64,000 nt of DNA from contig NZ_SWJG01000001.1 of assembly GCF_005870035.1 (NCBI RefSeq), forward strand, positions 1,971,639 through 2,035,638, read 5' to 3'. Made by a program: the position numbers and the translations under genes. The notes beneath the pieces are model-generated. The model made no database searches. It saw nothing but the letters and a program-made list of their open reading frames with translations, and was not told where the DNA came from. Shown one piece after another: positions 36,169 to 45,634 of this stretch; position 1 is the stretch's first letter; each line of letters opens with the position of its first letter. This DNA comes from Spirosoma lacussanchae (GTDB lineage: Bacteria > Bacteroidota > Bacteroidia > Cytophagales > Spirosomataceae).

Positions 36169-37203
36169 CTACGATTCTAAACGCGCAATAACTCGGTTGA
36201 ACGGTGCTTTTAGTAGTTTTCGGACCCGCTGATACCGCAATACTACCGGGGGTTTTATATAGATGCAGGGGTACTGCCGGTACTGATCATTGTAGTTCGC
36301 CAATAATCGGTCGCGATACAGGTCGAACAAGGGCTTGGCATCGGGCCGTTGTCGCTCGGGCGCTGCGGCAGCCGTTGCGTCTTCCTGGGCAAAGGTGTAT
36401 CGGGTCTGATATTTAGAGACCTCATCGGGGCGGGAGGGGTTGTAACCACTGTAATGAAAAAACTGTAAGGGGGCGGCCGGACGACCATCCGGACCGTTTA
36501 CGACCCACTGACCAGCTTCGTCTTTGCCAAGTATTCGTTCGTGCAGATTCCAGTAGGCAACATTATAGCCCAGGTGCTGCTCAATCAATACGTTGTCAAA
36601 GTAAACGGGAGCAAAGTTAACCCAATGCTGATCGACAAAGAGACCTTCGCACAAATCAATTCGACATTCGTACACCAGCCGGTCTTTCCACCAAGATACG
36701 AATTGCCTGGCTATACTATCATTACGAAGTCCAATAAATCCTAAGTTAAATATACCCGTGTTCAGATGATGCTGCTCATTCGGCCGCTCCCAGTCTGGCG
36801 TTGGGGAACAAGTATGAGGGGTTAATACCAGACTGTACTGCTTCAGATCCTGATCTAATTTACGCAACGGTTGGTAAACAATAATATCCGGGTCGAAGTA
36901 AATGACTTCGGTAGCATCGGGGTATTCCTTATAAAAATAGTCGATGTAAAACGGCTTTACGGCGGTGTTCAGTTCAGTGATGTCATACCGGTCACACATG
37001 GCCGCGAAATCAGGAATACCGATCTGGTCGACCTCCAGCATCGTATAATCCGGTACCAGTTCGTTGGGTAAGTTAGCTTCGCTCAGCTTATCGACCAGTC
37101 CGATGATATACCGATAGTCCGGGTTGGTCTGCCGCAGCGAGTCACCCAGGGTGCGTGCCTGGGCCAGGTAATTGACAGAGCAGATCGTGAAAGCGAGAGT
37201 CAT
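36169..37203 (-). CDS. GT8-like glycosyltransferase
   Basis: 344 residues. GT-A fold with a LGDSLRQTNPDYRYIIGLVD N terminus and the DxD motif VIYFDPDIIVYQPL; then NTGIFNLGFIGLRN and FVSWWKDRLVYECRIDLCEG, and a HxGYNVAYWNLHER region that may close the site. It is paralogous to the protein at 32216-33247, which lacks the second Asp. ATGA at 37200-37203 overlaps the acyltransferase stop. The donor is unknown. Confidence 0.82.
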   Translation of the reverse strand: MTLAFTICSVNYLAQARTLGDSLRQTNPDYRYIIGLVDKLSEANLPNELVPDYTMLEVDQIGIPDFAAMCDRYDITELNTAVKPFYIDYFYKEYPDATEVIYFDPDIIVYQPLRKLDQDLKQYSLVLTPHTCSPTPDWERPNEQHHLNTGIFNLGFIGLRNDSIARQFVSWWKDRLVYECRIDLCEGLFVDQHWVNFAPVYFDNVLIEQHLGYNVAYWNLHERILGKDEAGQWVVNGPDGRPAAPLQFFHYSGYNPSRPDEVSKYQTRYTFAQEDATAAAAPERQRPDAKPLFDLYRDRLLANYNDQYRQYPCIYIKPPVVLRYQRVRKLLKAPFNRVIARLES

Positions 37204-38342
37204 CGATACGAAAAATAACGTTTGAGGTCGTTGATTGGCTTTTCAAAGGCGTACCAGGAGGCCGAAGCGATGGCGATCAGCACCGCCAGACTGAACAGGC
37301 GATGTGACCAGTACCCCAGCGTCAATGAGACACCCAGCCGGCTACTGATCCGGAACAGAATCGGAACAATATGGCCGGGAACGAGCATATGAAATACATA
37401 AATTCCGTAGCTGATCCGGCCTATGTAGAGCAGGATTCGATTATTCAGCACCTGCCCAATGGGGCCGCCAATACCAGCGCTGGCATGGGAGACAACAAAT
37501 AGCGCCAGTATCGATAATACCAGCCGCTGAAACAAGACCGTAATCAGGTGGTCATCAGGTAGGAACTGGATGCCGACAAAGGCGGCAAAAGCCAGACCGG
37601 CAATCAGGCCCAGTCGTTTTCGTACGGTATCCTCAGCGGCTGGTTGGTCAACCAGCACATATGCCCAGAGAGCCCCCAGCCCGAAGGCATCGGCACTGGC
37701 GGGGGTGAGAAGTCCATCAATATCGCCCCGGGCGTAGCCGTAGGCCCGAAACAAAACACCCAGTACAATCATACCGCCAATTACCCAGCGGAAGGCCGAC
37801 CGGGGCGTTAGCAGAACGATCCAGGGCCAGACCAGGTACAGCTGCTCTTCTACGCCCAGTGTCCAGAAGGGCGACAGCACGTCAGACCAGTTTCCGGTCT
37901 GGTGAAGCAGGATATTGTAGCCGTACAGGTAGTAGTAGAGGGGGTGTTCGTTGATGTCAGAATGCTGCGGAATCAGCAGCCAGACCCCCGTCAGTATCAG
38001 GTAATACAGCGGAAAAATGCGGAGAACCCGCCGGATGAAAAAGTTGCGGTACGTACCCGCTACGGTTGCTTTGCCCAGACTGATCCGGTTGCGGTTGTCT
38101 AGTAAAATCCGGGTAATCAGAAACCCGCTGATCACAAAGAAAATCATAACCCCCATCGACCCGTTGGGTAGTCGGTTGATGCCTACGCCAGTCGGAAACC
38201 AGTGGTAAATCACCACCAGCATGACCGCAATGGTCCGCAGCGAATCCAGCTGGGGCATGTGGCCCGAGCGGACGCTGACCGACGACGCCGTTGCCGTGCT
38301 TGGATGAGGAGACCGGATTGAACCGGAAAACGGATTCAGCAT
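37200..38342 (-). CDS. OafA-like acyltransferase (family 3)
   Basis: 380 residues with about ten membrane helices. The family-3 signature is present near residue 31: MPQLDSLRTIAVMLVVIYHW, with the conserved His, then GVMIFFVISGFLITRIL and the RRVLRIFPLYYL motif. Such proteins move acetyl or other acyl groups onto sugars at the membrane. An inner ATG (residue 29) would be closer to the usual family start. The start abuts the stop of the GT4 gene with no gap. Confidence 0.88.
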   Translation of the reverse strand: MLNPFSGSIRSPHPSTATASSVSVRSGHMPQLDSLRTIAVMLVVIYHWFPTGVGINRLPNGSMGVMIFFVISGFLITRILLDNRNRISLGKATVAGTYRNFFIRRVLRIFPLYYLILTGVWLLIPQHSDINEHPLYYYLYGYNILLHQTGNWSDVLSPFWTLGVEEQLYLVWPWIVLLTPRSAFRWVIGGMIVLGVLFRAYGYARGDIDGLLTPASADAFGLGALWAYVLVDQPAAEDTVRKRLGLIAGLAFAAFVGIQFLPDDHLITVLFQRLVLSILALFVVSHASAGIGGPIGQVLNNRILLYIGRISYGIYVFHMLVPGHIVPILFRISSRLGVSLTLGYWSHRLFSLAVLIAIASASWYAFEKPINDLKRYFSYR

Positions 38343-39521
38343 TCAGGCGGTTAGTTTGTCGAACAAAGTTACGAGTGTAGCGACACTTTGCTGCGCCGGA
38401 TGTCGATCCAGTATTTTCTGGCCCAGCCGCTGCCCCATCTGCCGGCGTTGTTCGGGCTGGTCAAGCAGGTCAATGATCCGGCTGCTCATGGCGTCCAGAT
38501 CGAGATAGGGAACAACGAATCCACCGTCGGACTCCACCAGTTCGGGGGCGCCCCCCGCTTTGTCGAAACAAACCACAGGTACGTCACACAAGCCCGCTTC
38601 GAACATGACGAGCGGATAAGGGTCTTCGCGGGAGCAGAGTACGAATACATCGAACCGGCTCATGTAGCGCAGAACATCCGGGGTGGGCGGTATCAGATGG
38701 ACCCGGTCAGCCAGCCCCGCTTTTCGAATGTCGAGCCAGAGGTCATCGTGCAACGGCCCTGGCGGAACCCCCACCCAGACGAAATGAACCGGAGCGCCCG
38801 ATGAGCGGCCTATGACCTGTCGGGCCAGGGTAACGAACAGGTCGTTTCCTTTCCGCCATTCGGCATTTCCGCAGCCTCCAACCAGACGCGCATCGGCAGG
38901 AATGCCCGGAACCGATAAGGGTTCGGCTTTCGCTTTCCGGACGGCCGTGACCAGCGCGGGCGTATCGATCAGGGTAAACTGAGTAATCCGGTTCGGGTCA
39001 AAGTTATGCTCTTCAATGTAGTACCGGGCGGTCGCGCTGGATACGGCCAGCAGCTGATTGGTTCGGGTCAGGAGCTGGCTCAACTCGTCGGGGCGGGTAT
39101 ACATTCGGACCGACATGGCCAGTTCGTGAACAAACGTAACCACCGGAACCTGGGCGGGAATCGATAACTGGCTGAACCACCGGCTGCTGGTAACCGTGTT
39201 GACGAATACCAGATCGACCGTGTCGAGCCCCAGTTGCTCCCGGATGCCCTGCTGCTGCTGTGCTGCCTGGCGGGCATGCATCGATTGCCAGAGACCTACT
39301 TTCCCGAGTACCTTATCGGCCACCGCGCCCACAACGTAGCGGCTGGCCGGGGGCCATACAGTAACGGGGCAGATGGTTTGATAGTCCGTCAGGAGCGGAC
39401 CCCCTTCGCCCAGGAGCAGATGCATCTGATAGCCTTCGGCTTTCAGGAGTCGCATCAGGTTTAACAGGACCAACTGGGCGCCGGCTCGATTGGCATCGTG
39501 GCCGATAAACAAAAGTTTCAA
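38343..39521 (-). CDS. GT4 family glycosyltransferase
   Basis: 392 residues, GT-B. N-terminal KLLFIGHDANRAGAQLVLLN, and at the C-terminal domain the donor-site pattern FDVFVLCSREDPYPLVMFEAGLCDVPVVCFD, quoted in parts: E-x7-E becomes E-DPYPLVMFE. It overlaps the PglD-like gene by 4 bases (ATGA). Part of the coupled set from 40171 down to 37200. Confidence 0.88.
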   Translation of the reverse strand: MKLLFIGHDANRAGAQLVLLNLMRLLKAEGYQMHLLLGEGGPLLTDYQTICPVTVWPPASRYVVGAVADKVLGKVGLWQSMHARQAAQQQQGIREQLGLDTVDLVFVNTVTSSRWFSQLSIPAQVPVVTFVHELAMSVRMYTRPDELSQLLTRTNQLLAVSSATARYYIEEHNFDPNRITQFTLIDTPALVTAVRKAKAEPLSVPGIPADARLVGGCGNAEWRKGNDLFVTLARQVIGRSSGAPVHFVWVGVPPGPLHDDLWLDIRKAGLADRVHLIPPTPDVLRYMSRFDVFVLCSREDPYPLVMFEAGLCDVPVVCFDKAGGAPELVESDGGFVVPYLDLDAMSSRIIDLLDQPEQRRQMGQRLGQKILDRHPAQQSVATLVTLFDKLTA

Positions 39522-40171
39522 TATGCTTCGTAACTGGGTTTGGGTAATTTTTTGGCTGGGTTACCGATATAAAGCCCCCATTCGTCGGTGTCTTTATAAA
39601 TAGCAGAGGCCATGCCGACCAGCGTTCCGGTTGCAATATGCAGAAAATCGCGGATGGTGCTGTTCACCCCAAAGAAGCAGTACGGCTCAATGACGCAGTG
39701 CCCCGACATGACCACATGCGAGGTGAAAAAAACGTGGTCTTTAATCTGGCCGTGGTGCCCGATATGGTTGCCGCTCCAGAGCACTACGTTATTACCAATG
39801 GTGGTGAAGGGCTGAATGGTATTGTCTTCCAGAATAAAGCAGTTTTCGCCGATCTGGTTGCCAAACAGCGTGGCTTTTGAGCTGACGTAAGAGATGAATT
39901 CGTAGCCTTTAGCTTTTGCTTCCAGGTAAATCCGTTCGCGGTTGCGGTTCATGCCCCGACCGGTCATGGGCGCAAAGAACTTAAAATCCTGTGGCGGGTA
40001 AATCGTTTCTACGTCTTCAAAAGCCACAACCGGCAAACCCCGGAACTCGGTACTGGCCAAATACTCGCGGCTCACGGTAAACGCCACTACGTCGTGTTCC
40101 GAGTCCTGCGTGAGGTAGAAATGAGCCAGTTCGGCTGTATCCATCACGCCAAAGATGATAACGTTTGCCAT
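39518..40171 (-). CDS. PglD/NeuD-like sugar N- or O-acyltransferase
   Basis: 217 residues. An N-terminal Rossmann-like half (about 1-90, NVIIFGVMDTAELAHFYL) is followed by left-handed beta-helix repeats (IGENCFILEDNTIQPFTTIG, IGHHGQIKDHVFFTSHVVMSG, FGVNSTIRDFLHIATGTLVG). The His in SGNHIGHHG matches the catalytic base position of PglD-type enzymes, which acetylate amino sugars. A sugar aminotransferase and a formyltransferase are in the same locus, so the substrate may be a nucleotide amino sugar. Confidence 0.82.
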   Translation of the reverse strand: MANVIIFGVMDTAELAHFYLTQDSEHDVVAFTVSREYLASTEFRGLPVVAFEDVETIYPPQDFKFFAPMTGRGMNRNRERIYLEAKAKGYEFISYVSSKATLFGNQIGENCFILEDNTIQPFTTIGNNVVLWSGNHIGHHGQIKDHVFFTSHVVMSGHCVIEPYCFFGVNSTIRDFLHIATGTLVGMASAIYKDTDEWGLYIGNPAKKLPKPSYEAY

Positions 40172-40247
40172 AGTTTATGAGTGAATGATGAATGACAAAA
40201 TCGGGCGTAGCCGACAGGCGAACCCCAATTCTGTCGTTCATTCTTGG

Positions 40248-40949
40248 TTATAATAAATCAAATTCAGTTAGCATGGCCCGGGTGGCCGGCACATCGTTGA
40301 ACATTAATATGTCGATGATCGATAGCCAGGGAACAAACTCCGGCCGGTTGAACTGGGCGTATTCGACCCGTTTGGCCTGAATGAAAGCAAGGTCGATACC
40401 GGCCGTAGCAAACGATGGCTTGTCATACAGGTCGGTACCGCCAATTGGGTTAATGTACCGAGTGGCCTTTTCCTGTCGGCAGATGTCCAGAATACGATCC
40501 TGAGCTTTCAGGTTTGTATTCTGATAGACCGATGAGGAGGCCACAAGGCGCGTAGGTATCTCCAGAAATGTATTCAGCTCTACCAGGCTAAAATGAACCA
40601 GTTCGGCGATCGAGTCAGTGGTAAAGTTGACAATTTTTTCAGTCAGGGGCATTACCGTTCCGTAATATGGCGCTTTTCGATAGCCCTGTTCAATGGTTTT
40701 TAGTAGCTTACTCCGCCACTTCGGATCGTCGGCCAGATGAACTTCATTGATGCGTTTATTCTGGCTGGCATCGCGCAACGGAACCGTAAACAGATATTCC
40801 TGCCCGTTGATCAGGAGCCGGTTCCGGTTGATCCAGCCCCGGTTAATGAACGAAACATCGTCATAGAGGATAAACGTATCTACTGCGCTCATCAGCTGCA
40901 TGTAGCCGATGTATGGCAGGAAATAAGGTTGCATAATGGCGATTGTCAT
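40248..40949 (-). CDS. WbqC family protein
   Basis: 233 residues. N-terminal signature AIMQPYFLPYIGYMQLM, then DDVSFINRGWINRNRLL, and later ATRYINPIGG and FIQAKRVEYAQ. WbqC-like proteins are common in O-antigen loci and are thought to act in amino-sugar modification, but no reaction is proven. It is in the minus-strand run next to the PglD-like gene (76 bases away). Confidence 0.87.
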   Translation of the reverse strand: MTIAIMQPYFLPYIGYMQLMSAVDTFILYDDVSFINRGWINRNRLLINGQEYLFTVPLRDASQNKRINEVHLADDPKWRSKLLKTIEQGYRKAPYYGTVMPLTEKIVNFTTDSIAELVHFSLVELNTFLEIPTRLVASSSVYQNTNLKAQDRILDICRQEKATRYINPIGGTDLYDKPSFATAGIDLAFIQAKRVEYAQFNRPEFVPWLSIIDILMFNDVPATRAMLTEFDLL

Positions 40950-41018
40950 AGGGCAATTTGGGGTAGTGAGGCTGGTTCGTGGCCGGCAGGGAACAAGCCC
41001 CCAACGGAACCGGTATGG

Positions 41019-43097
41019 TTATTTCAGCTTACGGAGATAATAGTCTTCGCCCGGTACAGGCGCAATGGAACGCAGGGTCGTATCGGTGCCTAATCGGATA
41101 TCTCCTGCCTGGGGCCTTATCACGCTACTGGCAAAAAACAGATAATCGGCCTCTTTCGGAATTGGCCTCAGGCCCTGTTCAAACGGGTTGATTGGTATGA
41201 GCCGACGCGACAGGGTAGGGCCGTATAGCGGGTATTCGTAATCGTCGTTAATTGTACCGAGGGCCACCGTTGCGGTTGCCGGAACGAGTTCGTCAAATCG
41301 TTTGTAGGGCCGGAAGATGTCGGGTCGCCCGAGGGTCATCTGCTCAATCCGGTCCGACGAGAATGCCGATGGAAAGGGCCTTCCGTCGGGAGCCGTCCAG
41401 GCAAAGGGAAGTGCCCGGGTGTTTAGAAATACGCACATCAGCGCCGAGATGCAGCCAAGCACAACAACTAGACCAACGTACCCTTTCCAGACAACGCGCT
41501 TCGGCACCTCGACCGATAGCCGGGCGTGCAGAAACAGAAGACCCAGAAACAGGATGCCGAACAGACCCGTTTCGATGAAGTATCGACCCTTAAAGGGGTC
41601 ATAGGGGGCCGAGTAGGAGAGTGCAGCAAAATGAAGCAGCAGAGCCATTCCGATGAACAGATGGGGCGTAGACCGAACAAAGCCCGTCAGAACCAAAATC
41701 AGCAACGGAAAAATCAGCCCAATACCGATAGCCCCCCAGTAGGGGTTGGCATTGTAGAACATAAACTTGCGGTCAAACGCAAACGGCTGGATGGAGAAAT
41801 CAGTCTCTTCATCCAGGCGCATGTGCAGTTTATCTTCCAGTATAACCAGGGGTTGCCGCATGGCATGGTTCAGGGTGGCTCCGGCCCGAACGTTCCGGAT
41901 ACCATCCAGGTTCGCATGGTCGTAAGCATAGCGAATTACGTTCCGGCTGCCCTGTTCAAACAGGTTTCGGGCTGAGCCCGCCCGTTCTACCGACTGGTGT
42001 TTGAGGGCGGTTGGTGGGCCAATCGGATGACCAAACGCTTCAATGTTTTTCAGATACCCGGTAGGCAGCGTCCACAAGCAAACCCCTACCAGTATAGCAC
42101 CCGCCAGTCGCAGGGTCCGTCGGGTTGTGATGGCCAGCGACGGCGACAGAAAGACCGTGTAGATCATGATCACGAACACCGACGGCAGCAGTAGCGCGAA
42201 GGTAATCTTGTGGCCAAAGGCCATGCCGAAGGCCATACCTGCCAGATACAGATACCGGCTGTCGCGGGTTTGCGGACTGCCGGAAGCCTGGTAGCTGAAG
42301 AGCATATAGAGCAGCAAACTCAGATAAGCCGTCAGCACAATATCGGTTTCGGTCGTAATGGCCTGCATCAGAAAGTCAGGCAGCAGTGCATAGCAAAGGG
42401 CGCAGAAAAAACTGGCCGACAGGGACACCGCGCCCCGGCTGACGCCAATGCGCTGGATGATACCGAAAACCGAGACGATGGCTATCCAATAGCTGAGGTG
42501 ATGAATAAACTTAAAGCCGTTTTCGAACCGGCCGGTCATCAAAAAAGAATAGATCTGAAGGGTACAGACGCTCTTGGGGTAGGTGTCAATATTCCAGTTG
42601 GTACCGCCAAAATGTCGCATGGTACCGCGTTGCATGTACTGCATCAGCCGGTTGAGGTGCCCGGTCATGCTATCCCATTCGTTGGGAACAGTAAAGAAAA
42701 CAAGCAGCAGGTTCGTCACCGCAATAACGGCGAGCGTGCCGAACAGGATCGTGAACAGAAACTTGGGGAAAGTACTCAGGGCCTGAAACCACCGGCGCAT
42801 CGAGTGCCGCCGGTCCCGGATCAGCAGCGACACCGAGAAGCGTTCGTGATCTGGTACAAGCCAGCGCAGTATACGACCCAGTACCGTTGCCGTAACGAAG
42901 ACCGACACGGCCCACACGGGGGTAGTATTGGTCTGGTAAAGCGCCGACAGGATAAAGCCCGTCAGGATGACGCTGCCTGCTCCGAGCAAAAACGAAGTCA
43001 ATAGCCAGTCTACCAGCGACCGGCGGCAAATCCGGGCCGCTAGTCGTCCGACATAGAATACAAAAAGAAATAAGGCAAGGATATAGATCAGTGTCAT
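41019..43097 (-). CDS. Large multipass membrane protein, GT39/ArnT-like
   Basis: 692 residues. About twelve hydrophobic segments in the first ~550 residues, then a soluble C-terminal region. The first loop contains EWDSMTGHLNRLMQYMQR, which fits the Asp-containing first periplasmic loop of lipid-linked sugar transferases (PMT/ArnT clan). It would use a polyprenyl-phosphate sugar to modify a glycan or protein in the periplasm. The assignment rests on topology and one motif. It is part of the polysaccharide run, 69 bases before the WbqC gene. Confidence 0.7.
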   Translation of the reverse strand: MTLIYILALFLFVFYVGRLAARICRRSLVDWLLTSFLLGAGSVILTGFILSALYQTNTTPVWAVSVFVTATVLGRILRWLVPDHERFSVSLLIRDRRHSMRRWFQALSTFPKFLFTILFGTLAVIAVTNLLLVFFTVPNEWDSMTGHLNRLMQYMQRGTMRHFGGTNWNIDTYPKSVCTLQIYSFLMTGRFENGFKFIHHLSYWIAIVSVFGIIQRIGVSRGAVSLSASFFCALCYALLPDFLMQAITTETDIVLTAYLSLLLYMLFSYQASGSPQTRDSRYLYLAGMAFGMAFGHKITFALLLPSVFVIMIYTVFLSPSLAITTRRTLRLAGAILVGVCLWTLPTGYLKNIEAFGHPIGPPTALKHQSVERAGSARNLFEQGSRNVIRYAYDHANLDGIRNVRAGATLNHAMRQPLVILEDKLHMRLDEETDFSIQPFAFDRKFMFYNANPYWGAIGIGLIFPLLILVLTGFVRSTPHLFIGMALLLHFAALSYSAPYDPFKGRYFIETGLFGILFLGLLFLHARLSVEVPKRVVWKGYVGLVVVLGCISALMCVFLNTRALPFAWTAPDGRPFPSAFSSDRIEQMTLGRPDIFRPYKRFDELVPATATVALGTINDDYEYPLYGPTLSRRLIPINPFEQGLRPIPKEADYLFFASSVIRPQAGDIRLGTDTTLRSIAPVPGEDYYLRKLK

Positions 43098-43183
43098 ACT
43101 ATCGAATAACGAATCATAAGTAACCGGTCCTGGGGCATTGCTGGCCTGGTCGGTGACCAGCGCCCAATCATAGCCAGCACTTA

Positions 43184-44275
43184 CTAATCGATATTAACCA
43201 GAGCAACGGCCTCGTTAACGACGCTGGCAATACGGTTGGCATCGGCTTCGGACAAACCTGGGTACATGGGTAAGCAAAGCACCCGCAGCGATACGTCTTC
43301 CGAAATTGGGCAGGGCTGGTGGGTTTTCACGAAGGGAAGTGTGTTGAGCGACGGGTAAAAGTACCGCCGGGGCAGCACATCCTGCGCTTGCAGGGCGTCC
43401 ATAACCCGCAGCAACGTTTCTTCCGTATCGAACACAATCGGGTAGTAGGCGTAGTTGTAATCTACACCCGGCGTGAGGATGGGGCGGGTAATTTTCGAGA
43501 AATCCAGTTGGCTGTCGTAGTAGCCGAATACCTCTTTCCGGCTGGCAATCAGTTCCGGCACTTTGGGCAGCACACAAAGCCCCATGGCTGCGTGTAACTC
43601 GGAGTTTTTCGCGTTGATGCCCACACTCCGGTAGTCGTCGTTGCGGTGGCCGAACGAACGGTAGAAGTGCAGCTTTTCGGCCATCTCGTCGTTGTCCGTT
43701 ACGATACACCCGCCCTCAACGGTATGAAACACCTTGGTGGCGTGGAAGCTACAGGTACTCAGATCACCGTACGAAAGAATCGATTGACCGTTGTAGCTGG
43801 CTCCGAATGTATGAGCCGCGTCGTAAATCACCTTCAACCCGTATTTGTCGGCTATCGCCTGGATCTGCTCAATACGACAGGCATTTCCGTATACGTGGGT
43901 GGCCATGATGGCCTGCGTATTTTCAGTGATCAGTGGCTCGATGGCGTCCGGATCGATGCAGAAATCGTCGGGGCGGATATCGGCAAAGATAGGCGTACAG
44001 CCTTCCCATAAGAGGGCGTTGGTTGTCGCTACATAGGAGAAAGGCGTGGTAATAACTTCTTTGGTTATATCCAGCGCCTTCAGGGCCATTTGCAGCACTA
44101 CCGTACCGTTACTACAGTATTTCAGGTGACGAACGCCCAGAAACTCCTTCATTTGGTCTTCGAGCTGGCGGAGCAGCGGGCCATCGTTGGTCAGGTGCAC
44201 ACGTTCCCAAATGCCTTTCAGATAGGCGGTGTATTCGTCGAGGTCGGGTAAATATGATTTGGTAACGTAGATCAT
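43184..44275 (-). CDS. DegT/DnrJ/EryC1/StrS-type sugar aminotransferase
   Basis: 363 residues from ATG at 44275 (MIYVTKSYLPDLDEY); an in-frame extension to 44374 overlaps the ABC ATPase gene and is not family-like. PLP fold type I: GTVVLQMALKALDI, TPFSYVATTNALLWEG, VIYDAAHTFGASYNG, and the PLP-binding Lys in CSFHATKVFHTVEGG. Enzymes of this type make amino sugars such as Qui4N or Fuc3N from keto-sugar nucleotides. The start is 26 bases after the ABC gene stop. Confidence 0.9.
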   Translation of the reverse strand: MIYVTKSYLPDLDEYTAYLKGIWERVHLTNDGPLLRQLEDQMKEFLGVRHLKYCSNGTVVLQMALKALDITKEVITTPFSYVATTNALLWEGCTPIFADIRPDDFCIDPDAIEPLITENTQAIMATHVYGNACRIEQIQAIADKYGLKVIYDAAHTFGASYNGQSILSYGDLSTCSFHATKVFHTVEGGCIVTDNDEMAEKLHFYRSFGHRNDDYRSVGINAKNSELHAAMGLCVLPKVPELIASRKEVFGYYDSQLDFSKITRPILTPGVDYNYAYYPIVFDTEETLLRVMDALQAQDVLPRRYFYPSLNTLPFVKTHQPCPISEDVSLRVLCLPMYPGLSEADANRIASVVNEAVALVNID

Positions 44276-44301
44276 GGGTAAGTTATCGGTTGGCGACTCG
44301 G

Positions 44302-45561
44302 CTATTGTTCGCTGTTCACGGGCTCCAGCATTTCCATCTCGAACGGAAACTGGGGCCGAACGTAGCCCGGCCATTTCCCGTACCAGGCAATTCCCTCTCG
44401 GTAGTCCTCAACGTCGAAGGTGAGGCCTTCTTCCATAACGTACAGGGGCGTGACGGTATCTTTCACTACCATTACAGATACGGTGTAGGAGCCGTCGTTG
44501 AGGAAGTAGCCCGGCACGGTGCACTCGCCCGCAATCAGGCCTTTGCCGTAAGGCTGCGACCGGGTGCCGACGTTGAAAATGCATTCGCCAGTCAGGGAGT
44601 TCAGGTGCATGGACAGGTTCAGATTGGCCCGATCCATCATGTTCCAGAACTCGAACCGTATTTTCATCGGCGTGCGAACGTCGATGTGGGTTAGTTCATC
44701 CTGATACTCTGGAATCAGTTCGATACGCCGGAACCGGACCAGATCGTTACCAGGTGCATCTTCGGGGGTATCCCACTGGCGCACGAGCCGGGTGCGGGAT
44801 ACTTTACTCAGGTAAGACGCAATGACCTGGTTGGTTTCGCCCTGCTCGATGAGCCGCCCTTTTTCGAAGTACAGGGTCTTGTTGCACAGCGCCTGTACGG
44901 CGGTCATGTTGTGGCTGACAAAAATGATAGTCCGGCCGCTGGCTGAGTTATCACGCATTTTACCCAGACTTTTCTTCTGGAATTCGGCATCGCCCACGGC
45001 CAGTACTTCATCGACGATCATGATTTCGGGGTCGAGGTGAGCCGAGATGGCGAACCCAAGCCGTACGTACATACCGGACGAATACCGCTTAACGGGCGTA
45101 TCGAGAAACTTCTCGACACCCGCGAAAGCAACTATCGCATCGAACTGGTTCCGGATCTCGCTGCGGCTCATACCCAGCAATGATCCGTTCAAAAAGATGT
45201 TTTCGCGACCCGTCAGCTCGGGGTGAAAGCCAGTGCCGACCTCCAGCAGGCTGGCTACGCGCCCCTTGATCCGGACGCTGCCGGTGGTAGGCTCGATAAT
45301 TTTGCTCAATACTTTGAGCATGGTCGACTTACCGGCCCCGTTGTGGCCAACGATACCGACGCGGTCGCCTTGTTCAATAGAAAAGCTTACATCACGCAGC
45401 GCCCAGAACTCCTCGCGGGACAGGCCATTCTGCTCTTTTTTGCCACCAAAGAGTTGCTTCACGTTCTGGGTCAGCACGTCGCGCAGGGTATTGACGCCTT
45501 TGCCCTTCTGGTGGTCAATGATGTATTGCTTACTTATATTATCGACAGTAATGACAGACAT
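44302..45561 (-). CDS. Polysaccharide ABC exporter ATPase (Wzt-like) with C-terminal glycan-binding domain
   Basis: 419 residues. ATPase domain about 1-250: Walker A GHNGAGKST (72-80), signature YSSGM (160-164), Walker B IMIVDE (180-185) and the H-loop SHN. The C-terminal ~150 residues form a beta-sandwich Wzt_C domain (e.g. MKIRFEFWNMMDRANLNLS), which in O-antigen exporters recognises the chain end. It pairs with the permease gene 73 bases upstream. It drives export of the lipid-linked glycan across the inner membrane. Confidence 0.93.
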   Translation of the reverse strand: MSVITVDNISKQYIIDHQKGKGVNTLRDVLTQNVKQLFGGKKEQNGLSREEFWALRDVSFSIEQGDRVGIVGHNGAGKSTMLKVLSKIIEPTTGSVRIKGRVASLLEVGTGFHPELTGRENIFLNGSLLGMSRSEIRNQFDAIVAFAGVEKFLDTPVKRYSSGMYVRLGFAISAHLDPEIMIVDEVLAVGDAEFQKKSLGKMRDNSASGRTIIFVSHNMTAVQALCNKTLYFEKGRLIEQGETNQVIASYLSKVSRTRLVRQWDTPEDAPGNDLVRFRRIELIPEYQDELTHIDVRTPMKIRFEFWNMMDRANLNLSMHLNSLTGECIFNVGTRSQPYGKGLIAGECTVPGYFLNDGSYTVSVMVVKDTVTPLYVMEEGLTFDVEDYREGIAWYGKWPGYVRPQFPFEMEMLEPVNSEQ

Positions 45562-45634
45562 AGTGGTTGGTCGTTAATCGGTCGTTGTTCGGGTAGCCGG
45601 GAGAGGCTTTGCCGCGTCTAACGCCCGACCCCGT

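Noticed and set aside
41997..43004. 264-codon plus-strand frame across the membrane transferase gene
   Set aside because: Its translation is rich in Gln/Arg/His without membrane or domain features, whereas the opposite strand encodes a well-formed multipass protein.
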